Below, in pieces: positions 18,012 to 25,822 of a DNA stretch of 64,000 nucleotides. The position numbers were made by a program, and so were the translations under genes. Under the pieces are notes generated by a model, which did not search any database, was not told where the DNA came from, and worked only from the letters and a program-made list of their open reading frames with translations. Positions within the stretch are counted from its first letter, which is position 1. The number at the start of each line of letters is the position of its first letter. Source of the stretch: Virgibacillus_P tibetensis (lineage in GTDB: Bacteria > Bacillota > Bacilli > Bacillales > Amphibacillaceae); NCBI RefSeq assembly GCF_036026595.1, contig NZ_JARZFX010000001.1, positions 186,001 through 250,000 on the forward strand, read 5' to 3'.

Positions 18012-18161
18012 ATGAGCGACAACGAAATAAAACTACTGATTGAATTCGCCAAGATTAAACGTGTAGACCCGTCATTTGTGCGACTTATAAAATTCAACCG
18101 CAAATTTAATGTTATCCCAGAACCGCTTCCGTTCTTCACCTTCAAGTGTATTAACCTGTAA
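18012..18161 (+). CDS. Small ORF (49 aa) antisense to the repressor 3' end
   Basis: The frame starts MSDNEIKLLIEFAKIKRVDP and has a very good ribosome site (AAAGGAGG, 7-8 nt upstream). It overlaps the last 90 bp of the convergent repressor gene. No family is recognised. It may be a real small phage gene between int and the repressor, or a chance ORF with an attractive SD. Confidence 0.35.
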   Translation: MSDNEIKLLIEFAKIKRVDPSFVRLIKFNRKFNVIPEPLPFFTFKCINL

Positions 18162-18473
18162 TAAAAGATCATTAAGGAAACCGAGTTCGTCCAAGTTTAA
18201 ATCTTCATTAGATAGTTCAATTGCTCTATCCAAATTGCCAAGACTATCATCGCGAGCAGGAAAAAAATCATCTACCTTTACTTCTAAGGCTCTACTAAGA
18301 GCAAACAGACTATCCTGCTCTGGTGATACAGTCCCCGATTCATATGAAGAAATTGTATTGTGTTTTACACCTATTTTATCTCCCAATTCCTTTTGAGTTA
18401 ATTTCTGCTTTTTTCTATATTCCCTTATTTTATTACCGACATATTGCGATAACTTCGTCTTCTTTCTTGTCAT
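18072..18473 (-). CDS. CI-like phage repressor, XRE family
   Basis: The 133-aa protein has an XRE helix-turn-helix at residues about 15-68 (LTQKELGDKIGVKHNTISSYESG) and a helical C-terminal part (about 80-133) probably for oligomerisation. There is no S24/LexA protease domain, so induction by RecA-stimulated self-cleavage is not expected. It is divergent from the Cro-like gene over a 157-bp control region. Confidence 0.88.
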   Translation of the reverse strand: MTRKKTKLSQYVGNKIREYRKKQKLTQKELGDKIGVKHNTISSYESGTVSPEQDSLFALSRALEVKVDDFFPARDDSLGNLDRAIELSNEDLNLDELGFLNDLLLQVNTLEGEERKRFWDNIKFAVEFYKSHK

Positions 18474-18566
18474 CTTATTTCACCTCGTCTTTCAGTCATA
18501 GTGAATTATAACATATAGCATTCCACCTATAAACATTAAATATTTAACAAAAGTAAAGATTTCTTG

Positions 18567-18595
18567 TTGACACTTCACTGTGGGTGAAGTATACT
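18567..18595 (+). promoter_or_regulatory. Early rightward promoter with embedded operator
   Basis: Perfect TTGACA (18567-18572), 17-nt spacer, TATACT (18590-18595). The spacer carries the inverted repeat ACTTCAC-TGTGG-GTGAAGT (18572-18590), a likely repressor operator that would block RNA polymerase. Confidence 0.8.
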
Positions 18596-18630
18596 TAGGA
18601 TAGTTAGAAATTGGAAGGAGGGGAAAAATA

Positions 18631-18858
18631 GTGCAATGGCAGTTACTGAAATTAAGAAAAGAGCATAATTTGAGCCAAGAAAAGATGTCTAAAATCGCCA
18701 GAATGAGTGTCGTGTCTTATGGCAAGAAGGAAAGAGGTGAGATTCAATTTTCATCAGATGAAATGTTTTCATTAAAAGAATACTTCGGATTACCAATGGA
18801 ACAAATTTTTTTACCAAGAAACTTCACCCAAAATGAAGAAAAAGAGGTGAGTAATTAA
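18631..18858 (+). CDS. Cro-like XRE regulator
   Basis: The 75-aa protein is almost entirely a helix-turn-helix (LRKEHNLSQEKMSKIARMSVVSYGKKERGE). It starts with GTG behind GGAAGGAGG and is the first gene of the rightward early operon, the standard place of Cro. It presumably represses the cI-like gene. Confidence 0.8.
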   Translation: MQWQLLKLRKEHNLSQEKMSKIARMSVVSYGKKERGEIQFSSDEMFSLKEYFGLPMEQIFLPRNFTQNEEKEVSN

Positions 18859-18921
18859 ACGAATGCGGTAGGAGTTGGCAAATTGAGTAAATATCTATAT
18901 ATGGCAGAAAGGAGACAATCA

Positions 18922-19107
18922 ATGCGTAATATTCGAGGGGTAGAAAAACTAGAGCAATACTTAATCGAAAACGAAGTACCTATCGGACAGACGACACTGT
19001 ACAAATTAGTAAGAGAAAAAGAGATACCACACATCAGGATCAGCAGCAGGGTTTTAGTATTCAACTTAGATTCAATTGATTCATGGTTGCAGAAGGAAGT
19101 TAGTTAG
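18922..19107 (+). CDS. Excisionase-like helix-turn-helix protein
   Basis: The 61-aa product has a winged-helix, MerR/Xis-type domain (TTLYKLVREKEIPHIRISSRVLVF ending in a W-containing helix, split here as two motifs: PIGQTTLYKLVREKEIPHI and DSIDSWLQKEV). The start at 18922 follows AGAAAGGAG; upstream Mets in the frame lack a site. It could be an excisionase or a regulator. Confidence 0.7.
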   Translation: MRNIRGVEKLEQYLIENEVPIGQTTLYKLVREKEIPHIRISSRVLVFNLDSIDSWLQKEVS

Positions 19108-19142
19108 TCGGCAAAGACAAAAAAATGCGAAGGAGTGAAAGT

Positions 19143-19310
19143 ATGAAAATTCAATTGTTTTATGATTCTCGATACAACGAAGAATCTATAGCTGGTTTAC
19201 AAGACGAGGTTAACGAGTTCACCAAAGACAAAGATGTAATTGATATTAAGTTTACATCTGAAGGCGCTGAAAACGGGCATTCATATATGCTTATGGTTAT
19301 TTATAAGTAA
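19143..19310 (+). CDS. Cse60-like small protein
   Basis: The 55-aa product begins MKIQLFYDSRYNEESIAGLQ and contains VIDIKFTSEG and a hydrophobic end SYMLMVIYK. This layout resembles Cse60, a small sporulation-linked protein common in Bacillus prophages, but the match is from memory. GAAGGAG supports 19143. Confidence 0.5.
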   Translation: MKIQLFYDSRYNEESIAGLQDEVNEFTKDKDVIDIKFTSEGAENGHSYMLMVIYK

Positions 19311-19356
19311 TTCGCAATCCGAACAAAGAACAACCAAATAATAGGAGGTTTTATTA

Positions 19357-19533
19357 ATGGGATGGACATATGCTGACAAATTAGAAAACTGGTGTAACGA
19401 GGAATTCGCAACAAAGCAGGAAGCTAAGGAACATGGCATGGCTAATCACGATGAATTTCTAGTAGGTAAGCTAATCGAGACAGACGAACATCTGGTATAT
19501 GAGGTTGAACAAATCGAGGAGGTAACGGTATGA
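19357..19533 (+). CDS. Small phage protein (58 aa), unknown
   Basis: It starts MGWTYADKLENWCNEEFATK behind ATAGGAGG and its stop overlaps the next ATG (ATGA). The protein is acidic and helical. No family recognised. Confidence 0.65.
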   Translation: MGWTYADKLENWCNEEFATKQEAKEHGMANHDEFLVGKLIETDEHLVYEVEQIEEVTV

Positions 19534-19889
19534 ATGTATTAACTCAAAAAAACACTAGTTTCACAGACGTTGGAATATTGAGGATTGAGTATTGCGCAGA
19601 TGTCAAAAAGGTTGTGGTTCACTTGGCGCAAAGTCACTTCTTAGATTATGCAGATGGTCATTCCATCAAACACGAAGAGAGAGGGAGAAGCTTATTCCCT
19701 CACGAATTATCATTTGAAAGCGGAGAAGTTCTTTTTTATTCCATAGCAACTGATGAAATATACGAAGAAAAATATGCTTCGCTGTTCGAGGTTGAAGATG
19801 AAGAATTTTTAGTATCTCAACCAAGAGGGGTAACAAGCGAAGAAGTAGCCATGCGGGATGCAGGACACAAACAATCGGATTTTATATAG
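19530..19889 (+). CDS. Phage protein (119 aa), unknown
   Basis: An acidic protein with a beta-rich N-terminal half (GILRIEYCADVKKVVVHLAQ) and an acidic tail. It is coupled to the upstream gene by ATGA and sits in front of the Gp157 gene. GAGGAGG precedes it. No domain recognised. Confidence 0.65.
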   Translation: MNVLTQKNTSFTDVGILRIEYCADVKKVVVHLAQSHFLDYADGHSIKHEERGRSLFPHELSFESGEVLFYSIATDEIYEEKYASLFEVEDEEFLVSQPRGVTSEEVAMRDAGHKQSDFI

Positions 19890-19899
19890 GAGGGATAGA

Positions 19900-20379
19900 A
19901 TGACAACTTTATATGACTTAACTCACAAGTACAAACGATTACTCGAATTAGCAGAGGAAGTAGATGCAGGAGCGTTTCAAGATGCATTAGAGGGTATAAC
20001 AGAGGGCATCAATTCTAAGGCTGAAAATATAGCCTATGTGCTTCAACAAATGAAATCGGATGCAGATGTATTACGAGCAGAAGAAAAACGCCTAGCAGAG
20101 CGCAGAAGGGCATTAGAAAGCAAGCAGGATCATCTTAAGTTTTATTTATTCAATGAATTAGACGGACTAGGTATTGAGAAAGTACAGTCTCCACACTTCA
20201 CAATCTCGATACGCAATAATCCGCCTAAAGTCCAGATAGAAGATGAAAGTTTAATTCCATCTGATTTCATTATAACAAAAAGCAGCGTAGATAAAAAGGC
20301 ACTGAAACAAGCCATAAAAGATGGCCGAGAATTTGAAGGTGTTTCTATGATTTCCGAAAGGGGTTTAAATATACGATGA
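19900..20379 (+). CDS. Siphovirus Gp157-family protein
   Basis: The 159-aa protein has a long N-terminal coiled coil (ADVLRAEEKRLAERRRALES) followed by a small beta domain ending with PPKVQIEDESLIPSDFI and KKALKQAIKDG, the Siphovirus Gp157 pattern. Family members are linked to phage recombination; one was tied to phage resistance. AGGAGGG supports 19900. The gene overlaps the ERF gene by 4 bp. Confidence 0.85.
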   Translation: MTTLYDLTHKYKRLLELAEEVDAGAFQDALEGITEGINSKAENIAYVLQQMKSDADVLRAEEKRLAERRRALESKQDHLKFYLFNELDGLGIEKVQSPHFTISIRNNPPKVQIEDESLIPSDFIITKSSVDKKALKQAIKDGREFEGVSMISERGLNIR

Positions 20380-20993
20380 ATAAATCGGAAAGCATTGTCG
20401 AGATCAGCAAGGCGTTGGCAAAATTTCAAGAAGAAGTTAAGCAACCATTGAAAGATGCGGATAACCCATTCTTTAAAAGTAAATATGTTCCGCTAGAAAA
20501 TGTAGTAGAAGCCATTGCAGAAAGTGGACCAAAAAACGGATTATCTTTTGTTCAATGGCCTAAGAATGACGAAACAGGCCGAGTAGGTGTAGCGACTCTT
20601 TTAATGCACACTAGCGGTGAGTTTATCGAGTTCGATGCAGTATTCATGAAAGCGGATAAAGAGACACCACAAGGGGCAGGAGCATTAATAACATACTTAA
20701 AGAGATATTCACTATCTGCCATATACGGAATAACTAGCGATGCTGACGATGATGCAAATAGTTCATCTGGAAACCAAGCGAGTCAGTCAAAGACAAACGG
20801 GGCTAGAGCATCCGATAAACAACTCAATTTTGTCACCAAACTACTAAAAGAAAAAGCAACCAACGACATACCGCAAGACAGATTATATAACGGATTAAAA
20901 AATAGAATGAAAACCGATGTAGATATGGAAAATTGGACAGCACAACAAGCGAGTGAAGCTATAAAGATATTGAGTACCAATAAGAGTGCATAG
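20376..20993 (+). CDS. erf: ERF-family single-strand annealing protein
   Basis: ERF proteins anneal single strands in phage recombination. The 205-aa protein carries NPFFKSKYVPLENVVEAI, PQGAGALITYLKRYSLSAIYGI and DADDDAN, the ERF core (residues 1-130). The C-terminal part has a linker and a helical segment (SDKQLNFVTKLLKEK). The Gp157-ERF pairing is common in siphoviruses. Confidence 0.92.
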   Translation: MNKSESIVEISKALAKFQEEVKQPLKDADNPFFKSKYVPLENVVEAIAESGPKNGLSFVQWPKNDETGRVGVATLLMHTSGEFIEFDAVFMKADKETPQGAGALITYLKRYSLSAIYGITSDADDDANSSSGNQASQSKTNGARASDKQLNFVTKLLKEKATNDIPQDRLYNGLKNRMKTDVDMENWTAQQASEAIKILSTNKSA

Positions 20994-21040
20994 GGGCGTT
21001 TTGCCCCTTGCATTACCTAAAATATGAAGGAGTGTTGAAA

Positions 21041-21301
21041 ATGAATGAACGGTTAAAAGGAATTAAAAGCGCAGTGATGTTTAATAAAAGGAAAGATATT
21101 TTGGTTGAAAGAGAAGTGCTTGAGTTTCTAATCAAACAGGTTGAACGATACGAAAAAATGCTATCAAGCGAAGCTGTATATTATCCATTAAGAGTAGAAT
21201 ATAAAAATCCTACATTAGAAGATGAAGAACGAGAAGAGTTTTATGATATTTATATGGAAATACGAAAAATGAGAGAGAAAGCCTTAGAGGAACAATCATG
21301 A
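21041..21301 (+). CDS. Phage protein (86 aa), unknown
   Basis: A charged helical protein (MNERLKGIKSAVMFNKRKDI) with the start supported by AAGGAG; earlier Met at 21008 lacks a site. It couples to the next gene by ATGA. Confidence 0.6.
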   Translation: MNERLKGIKSAVMFNKRKDILVEREVLEFLIKQVERYEKMLSSEAVYYPLRVEYKNPTLEDEEREEFYDIYMEIRKMREKALEEQS

Positions 21302-21537
21302 TCCAAACATACGAAGATTTTTCACTAGCCGAATCAGAACGCATCCGATTAGCAATAGAACAAATAACCGCAACGAAAGACACCGAGATCAACGAACTCA
21401 AACAGATCATCGCACATAACGACAAAGCATTTAAAGATATGTACCTATGTATGCATAAGTGGGAATGGGGCAGTTACTTTGCTAATACGCCAGAGGGGTT
21501 TATCTATCGGACTATTAAGAGGGAGGTATTTAAGTGA
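21298..21537 (+). CDS. Phage protein (79 aa), unknown
   Basis: A helical N-terminal half with a coiled-coil stretch and a Trp/Tyr-rich C-terminal part (MHKWEWGSYFANTPEGFIYR). Four-base overlaps with both neighbours show it is part of a tightly coupled early operon. Function unknown. Confidence 0.6.
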   Translation: MIQTYEDFSLAESERIRLAIEQITATKDTEINELKQIIAHNDKAFKDMYLCMHKWEWGSYFANTPEGFIYRTIKREVFK

Positions 21538-21974
21538 GAGAGATTAAATTTAGAGCATGGGATAACGTAGCATTTGAAATGTTGTATGTAGGAGAGGATA
21601 TGGACGTTATTTTCTCTTTAAGCGATACAGGGATTGAATGCACAGACATTCGGAACGGCACACCTAGTGGTGACGGGGTAGATAGCATGGAACATCTAAT
21701 TTATATGCAATTCACAGGCTTGCATGACAAGAACGGAACTCCTATATATGAGGGGGATATTGACACCGATGAAAATAGAAATTTAACAGTAGTTAAGTAC
21801 ATTAAAAAATATGGAGCTTACTGCTTTGTTCCAATTGAATTGTATTTACATGAAGATTACGAGAATGAAGTTTATTACCAGTACGGTTACGAATGTTTTT
21901 TTCATAATGTGACACCGAGTGTATATGCAGAAGTAATCGGCAACATATACGAAGATAAGGGGTTGTTGGAATGA
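21534..21974 (+). CDS. YopX-family phage protein
   Basis: The 146-aa protein starts MREIKFRAWDNVAFEMLYVG and contains FTGLHDKNGTPIYEGDI and VIGNIYEDKGLLE, the full YopX signature. YopX proteins are abundant in Bacillus and Lactococcus phages; function unknown. The start is GTG at 21534 behind GGGAGG. Confidence 0.92.
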   Translation: MREIKFRAWDNVAFEMLYVGEDMDVIFSLSDTGIECTDIRNGTPSGDGVDSMEHLIYMQFTGLHDKNGTPIYEGDIDTDENRNLTVVKYIKKYGAYCFVPIELYLHEDYENEVYYQYGYECFFHNVTPSVYAEVIGNIYEDKGLLE

Positions 21975-22138
21975 GGAAATGCAAGTTTTGTAATGGTACT
22001 GGAATTGTATTTATGAAATCCAACGATATATTCACGGGTAAAGAAAGCAATTTCATGGGTTTTTCATTACCTATCACTACAAGCGGAAATATAAAAACAA
22101 CATGTACAAAGTGTTTTGGAAAGGGAATGAAGCAATGA
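21971..22138 (+). CDS. Small DnaJ-type zinc-knuckle protein (55 aa)
   Basis: Two CxxCxGxG-like knuckles are visible: CKFCNGTG near the N-terminus and CTKCFGKG near the C-terminus, so one zinc ion is probably bound. ATGA coupling with yopX and with the next mini-gene supports it. Function unknown. Confidence 0.65.
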   Translation: MRKCKFCNGTGIVFMKSNDIFTGKESNFMGFSLPITTSGNIKTTCTKCFGKGMKQ

Positions 22139-22218
22139 AATGCATGTTATGTAACTTCCTACCCTGGAACAAACGCAGCAAGCTATGTTGGACATGCTTT
22201 AGTAGATTAATAGGATAA
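22135..22218 (+). CDS. Mini zinc-ribbon protein (27 aa)
   Basis: MKCMLCNFLPWNKRSKLCWT and the following CF give a CxxC-CxxC set, enough for one zinc site. Its ATG overlaps the previous stop. Size is near the lower limit for a gene. Confidence 0.45.
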   Translation: MKCMLCNFLPWNKRSKLCWTCFSRLIG

Positions 22219-22225
22219 GGGGAGG

Positions 22226-22372
22226 TTATTCCCCTTCTTTTTTATCAAGATATTTTTCTAAAATGTATTCAATTTCTTTAGCCATTGATCGCTTGTTGTC
22301 CTCGGCCTGTTCTTTTACCTTGTCCAGAACATCAGCATCAATACGCAACGTGAATCGCTTTAAATCAGACAT
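22226..22372 (-). CDS. Arc-type ribbon-helix-helix regulator (48 aa)
   Basis: The protein begins MSDLKRFTLRIDADVLDKVK and continues with a helix containing SMAKEIEYILEKYL, an Arc/CopG fold. AGAAAGGAG lies upstream on the minus strand. It is the only leftward gene of the early region and faces a second RHH gene at 22524, with 150 bp of shared control DNA. Confidence 0.75.
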   Translation of the reverse strand: MSDLKRFTLRIDADVLDKVKEQAEDNKRSMAKEIEYILEKYLDKKEGE

Positions 22373-22471
22373 TACGGCAACTCCTTTCTGCACCTTATTG
22401 ACACTATCTAGTATACACTAAGACACCAAAAAATATAACTAGAAATATTTAATTTAAATGGAATAATTATC

Positions 22472-22500
22472 TTGACGTCGCATAGGGGTCATGTTATTAT
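22472..22500 (+). promoter_or_regulatory. Rightward sigma-A promoter in the RHH divergent region
   Basis: TTGACG (22472-22477), 17-nt spacer, TATTAT (22495-22500), 24 bp before the second RHH start. A weaker leftward pair (TTATAT, 17 nt, TATACT) overlaps TAGTGTATACTA, a near-palindrome at about 22408-22420 that may be an operator. Confidence 0.6.
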
Positions 22501-22523
22501 TAATAGTAGGAGGTGACACCAAA

Positions 22524-22682
22524 TTGCATAAAAACGACACCAATAGGAAAAGGTTAACATTGCGTATAGATTCTCGGATCAATGACGAGATCGAAACAAA
22601 AGCAAAGGAATTGGGAATCAACAAAAACAGCTTTATATCAATGGTTCTTCATAAGGAAGTAAAGAGAAAGGGGGGAGCATAA
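22524..22682 (+). CDS. Second ribbon-helix-helix protein (52 aa)
   Basis: It reads MHKNDTNRKRLTLRIDSRIN, then ELGINKNSFISMVL, an RHH fold related to the facing gene (RLTLRID versus RFTLRID). The TTG at 22524 follows AGGAGGTG with correct spacing; a longer ATG frame from 22491 lies inside the promoter. Probably a transcription repressor of the downstream replication genes. Confidence 0.7.
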   Translation: MHKNDTNRKRLTLRIDSRINDEIETKAKELGINKNSFISMVLHKEVKRKGGA

Positions 22683-23368
22683 TGGAAAAGCTTGATCTAT
22701 ACATCGAGTGGAAAGAACTGGTGAAAAAGTCGAAAGAAATCAACGCAAGAAAAAGAGAAATCAAAAGCAAGTTAGGCAACGTCAGCGAATTAAAAATTGA
22801 TTCATACGCTTTCAAGGAATTCAACAAACCAAGAGCCAGCGATATGAAAGAAATGTACGTAAGTGGATCTACGTTACAAGAAATAGGCGACATTTATGGG
22901 GTTACCAGAGAAAGAGTTAGGCAAATATTAAGTGGTTTCGGGGTCGATAGGAACGATGGAGGTATAGCCAAGAAAATAGAAATGGCAAAGAGTATTCCTT
23001 GTAGTGTTGACGATTGCAACACGCTAGCAACAGGCGTTCATGGGTATTGCAGGCATCATTATATACGAGTTCGTAATTATGGTACACCTAAACCAAAATT
23101 TAAAAGAGAGTTTATGGAGAATGACGGTGGTTGTTTAGTCGAAGGGTGCGACAGACCTTTTTCAGCATATGGATTGTGCAACAAGCACAAAACAAACTAT
23201 TACATTCAAAGGGAAAGATACAAAAACGTAACTGATTTAAATGATTTTTTGAAAGTACAAAAAGCAAAACGAATGATGGGAAAAACAAAAATAAATTATA
23301 GCAAAATACGAGAATTCATGAATAACAATCCAGAACATTTTAAAAAGGATTTATATGTAAGGAAGTGA
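22682..23368 (+). CDS. Sigma-region-4-like HTH protein with two zinc knuckles
   Basis: The 228-aa protein has an N-terminal coiled coil (5-40), then a helix-turn-helix STLQEIGDIYGVTRERVRQI (residues about 60-80) that is close to sigma-70 region 4.2 (GVTRERVRQI). Two Cys/His clusters follow: CSVDDCN...GYCRHH and CLVEGCD...GLCNKH, a pattern seen in phage HNH-associated proteins. There is no region 2, so it is not a complete sigma factor. It may be a promoter-specific regulator. Overlap with the RHH gene suggests coupling. Confidence 0.6.
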   Translation: MEKLDLYIEWKELVKKSKEINARKREIKSKLGNVSELKIDSYAFKEFNKPRASDMKEMYVSGSTLQEIGDIYGVTRERVRQILSGFGVDRNDGGIAKKIEMAKSIPCSVDDCNTLATGVHGYCRHHYIRVRNYGTPKPKFKREFMENDGGCLVEGCDRPFSAYGLCNKHKTNYYIQRERYKNVTDLNDFLKVQKAKRMMGKTKINYSKIREFMNNNPEHFKKDLYVRK

Positions 23369-23400
23369 GGGCTTTAGGTGCTACTAACACCATAAAGCCC
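23369..23400 (+). other. Stable mRNA hairpin before the replication genes
   Basis: GGGCTTTA-GGTG pairs with CACC-A-TAAAGCCC around CTACTAA. No U-run follows; it may be an mRNA processing or stabilising element between the regulator and the replication genes. Confidence 0.5.
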
Positions 23401-23476
23401 AATACAAAAACAATCTTACTATTAGTATATCAGAAATGGACAAGAATATACCAACAAATTGCAAGAAGGTGAATAA

Positions 23477-24208
23477 ATGAGTAACTACGATGCCATCAGG
23501 GGCCTTATAAACAAAATGAGTGGTCAGCATAACACTTTCACCGTACCTAAGATATACGTTGAATACACTGGAGATTTAACTACAGCGATTCTTTTAAATC
23601 AAATTGTTTTCTTGTCAGATAAATCAAAGCGAAAAGATGGTTACTTTTATAAAACCTATAAAGAATGGAAAACAGAAATCTGTTTAACGGAACGACAAGT
23701 TAGAAACTCGGTTAATAAATTGAAGAAGTTAGAAGTAGTTGAAACAAAGCTAATGAGAGCGAACGGATCACCAACAGTTCACTACAAACTCCATTATGAC
23801 AAGTTGGTAGATTCCATTCTTACATTATGTCAGATTCCAAACTTACAATATGTCAGTATCCAACATGACAATAAGTCAGAATCTATAACAGAGACTACTA
23901 CAGAGAACACAACAGAGACTACTACAATACCTTATGTCGAGATAATTACTTATCTCAACGATATAGCTTCCAAGAATTATAAATCATCTACCAATAAGAC
24001 AAAAGACTTAATCAAGGCTAGGTGGAATGAAGGATTTAGAGTTGATGACTTTAAGCGAGTTATAGATATAAAGCACGATGAATGGAAAGACGATCAAAAA
24101 ATGAATAAGTTTATCAGACCAGAAACGCTATTCAGTCCAAAGTTTGAAGGTTATCTCAATCAAGAAGGACAAGCCAATGACGGCGGAGCATTTGACGAAT
24201 TATTTTAG
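23477..24208 (+). CDS. DnaD-like phage replication protein
   Basis: The 243-aa protein has an N-terminal winged helix (LTTAILLNQIVFLSDKS; EICLTERQVRNSVNKLKKL), a Thr/Glu-rich linker, and a C-terminal conserved phage domain (TKDLIKARWNEGFRVDDFKR ... FIRPETLFSPKFEGYLNQ). Such proteins open the phage origin and recruit the DnaC-like loader. The origin may lie in or near this gene, but no iterons are seen. Start 23477 follows AAGAAGGTG. Confidence 0.85.
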   Translation: MSNYDAIRGLINKMSGQHNTFTVPKIYVEYTGDLTTAILLNQIVFLSDKSKRKDGYFYKTYKEWKTEICLTERQVRNSVNKLKKLEVVETKLMRANGSPTVHYKLHYDKLVDSILTLCQIPNLQYVSIQHDNKSESITETTTENTTETTTIPYVEIITYLNDIASKNYKSSTNKTKDLIKARWNEGFRVDDFKRVIDIKHDEWKDDQKMNKFIRPETLFSPKFEGYLNQEGQANDGGAFDELF

Positions 24209-24218
24209 GAGGTAGCTC

Positions 24219-25028
24219 ATGAGTATGAAAGAAGCTATGGAAAAGATACGAGAAAAACACGGTGTAGAAATAGTGGGAAAACATACATGCGAAGATTGCG
24301 GGAAAGAGTTTGATCTTGCTAGGAGAAAGAACACAGAAACAAACCCATCTTACACATGTCCATATTGTTTAATAGATTCAGAGGATAACAAAGTACGAGA
24401 AACCTTTTCAGTCATGATGGAGAAACAGAAGTTAATTGACCCTGACAGAATAAGCCATATTCCAATGGATATTAGGAATAAGACATTTGATGATTATATG
24501 CCAACAACAGACTTGCAGAGAAAAGCGAAAGATATTGCCATCAAGTTTGCTAACGATGACATAGAAGAATCCTCACTGGTTTTTCAAGGAGATACAGGGA
24601 TAGGTAAAAGCCATTTATCTAAGTGTATCAGAGATTCTTTCAGAAATCGTATTAAGTCGGTGGTATTCATTGATTCACCTGAACTAATGAATAGGATAAA
24701 AAACTCATTCGGATATAAAGATTCAGGGAAAGTACAAGAAAACCTATTACGGACCATAGCAAACGCTGACTTGCTAATACTCGATGATATAGGCGCTGAA
24801 TACGTTAAACCTGATGCAAATGGTTATGAAAGTTGGGCTGCTGATATTATTTTTCAGATTGTAAATTCAAGGCTAGGTAAGCAAAACATCTATACAACCA
24901 ATTACACAAGTAAGGACCTTAATAAGAAATACGGCATGTTATCAAAGCGAATCATTTCCAGAATGATGAACAAAGCAAAAGTAATCAAGGTTGATGGTGA
25001 CGATCAACGGCTGAAAGGTTTTGATTAG
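24219..25028 (+). CDS. DnaC-like helicase loader ATPase
   Basis: The 269-aa protein carries an N-terminal zinc ribbon (CEDC at residues 24-27, CPYC at 47-50), then an AAA+ domain with Walker A GDTGIGKSH (124-132), Walker B LLILDDIGAE (about 185) and sensor TTNYTS. It would load the host DnaB-type helicase, with the DnaD-like protein upstream (10-bp gap). Confidence 0.9.
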   Translation: MSMKEAMEKIREKHGVEIVGKHTCEDCGKEFDLARRKNTETNPSYTCPYCLIDSEDNKVRETFSVMMEKQKLIDPDRISHIPMDIRNKTFDDYMPTTDLQRKAKDIAIKFANDDIEESSLVFQGDTGIGKSHLSKCIRDSFRNRIKSVVFIDSPELMNRIKNSFGYKDSGKVQENLLRTIANADLLILDDIGAEYVKPDANGYESWAADIIFQIVNSRLGKQNIYTTNYTSKDLNKKYGMLSKRIISRMMNKAKVIKVDGDDQRLKGFD

Positions 25029-25172
25029 ATGTGTGCTACATGTAAAGGGAAAGGCGGTCTAACCATTGAACATACGTGGGGCGTACAATTTGCCCCCTGC
25101 CCCGATTCCCATTGTGACTTCATACGGAATGATGATGATATAGAGGACCTGAAAAGAAGGTTAGGACTATGA
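25029..25172 (+). CDS. Small zinc-knuckle protein (47 aa)
   Basis: It starts MCATCKGKGGLTIEHTWGVQ and has a second pair CPDSHC, so a DnaJ-type zinc site is likely. It starts directly after the loader stop codon and overlaps the next ATG. Function unknown. Confidence 0.6.
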   Translation: MCATCKGKGGLTIEHTWGVQFAPCPDSHCDFIRNDDDIEDLKRRLGL

Positions 25173-25423
25173 ACACATTAAGCAATGTAGCGATGCTAAA
25201 GCAGACAAGAGCAAGAGACAACGTAATCCTGCTAGAAGAATTAGAGTTCGTAATGCCAACGGAACAACTACAAACCATCACAGACCTACATAACGATGGC
25301 ATGGAACTAGAGGATATAGCGAAAGAAGTAAAACGAAATCAATATGAGGTGCTAATAGCATTAATCCACCAGAACAAAAGAAACGTCAAATTAAGACCAT
25401 TCGCTTATCGGGATAGGGGGTAA
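25169..25423 (+). CDS. Phage protein (84 aa), HTH-like
   Basis: The middle segment LHNDGMELEDIAKEVKRNQY resembles a helix-turn-helix of the kind found in phage regulators. The start overlaps the previous stop by ATGA. Function unknown. Confidence 0.6.
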   Translation: MNTLSNVAMLKQTRARDNVILLEELEFVMPTEQLQTITDLHNDGMELEDIAKEVKRNQYEVLIALIHQNKRNVKLRPFAYRDRG

Positions 25424-25426
25424 CTC

Positions 25427-25822
25427 ATGTTTGACGACATCGAACAAACCGCAACATTCATACGGGATGCTATACGAGATATACCGAAGCAATTCGATTA
25501 TAACGGCAAAGCACAAAGTAAGTTGGATAAAGAACGCCAGGACATCATGCATTACATGGAATTTTGCAACTTAAACGCTAGTGATGGATGCAAAGCCTAC
25601 AAAGATTTCCAAAGAGTAAGCAAAGAAAGAAGAAAGCACAAAAACGAAAATGAACTACTGGCAGAGATCAACAATATATTCATAAAACTAAAACCACATA
25701 TTAACGAATTAGACCAAGCTATAGGAAGTTTGCGAAAGGTGAAAACAAATCAAAATAACAGGACTTACAAATGCAAAGTAAGGAATGATCTGCAAGATAA
25801 ATTTGAGGGGGCAGGAAAATGA
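25427..25822 (+). CDS. Phage protein (131 aa), unknown
   Basis: A basic helical protein with a Cys pair (CNLNASDGCKAY) and a coiled coil at about 65-105. GATAGGGGG supports the start. Its stop overlaps the next start by ATGA. Confidence 0.6.
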   Translation: MFDDIEQTATFIRDAIRDIPKQFDYNGKAQSKLDKERQDIMHYMEFCNLNASDGCKAYKDFQRVSKERRKHKNENELLAEINNIFIKLKPHINELDQAIGSLRKVKTNQNNRTYKCKVRNDLQDKFEGAGK

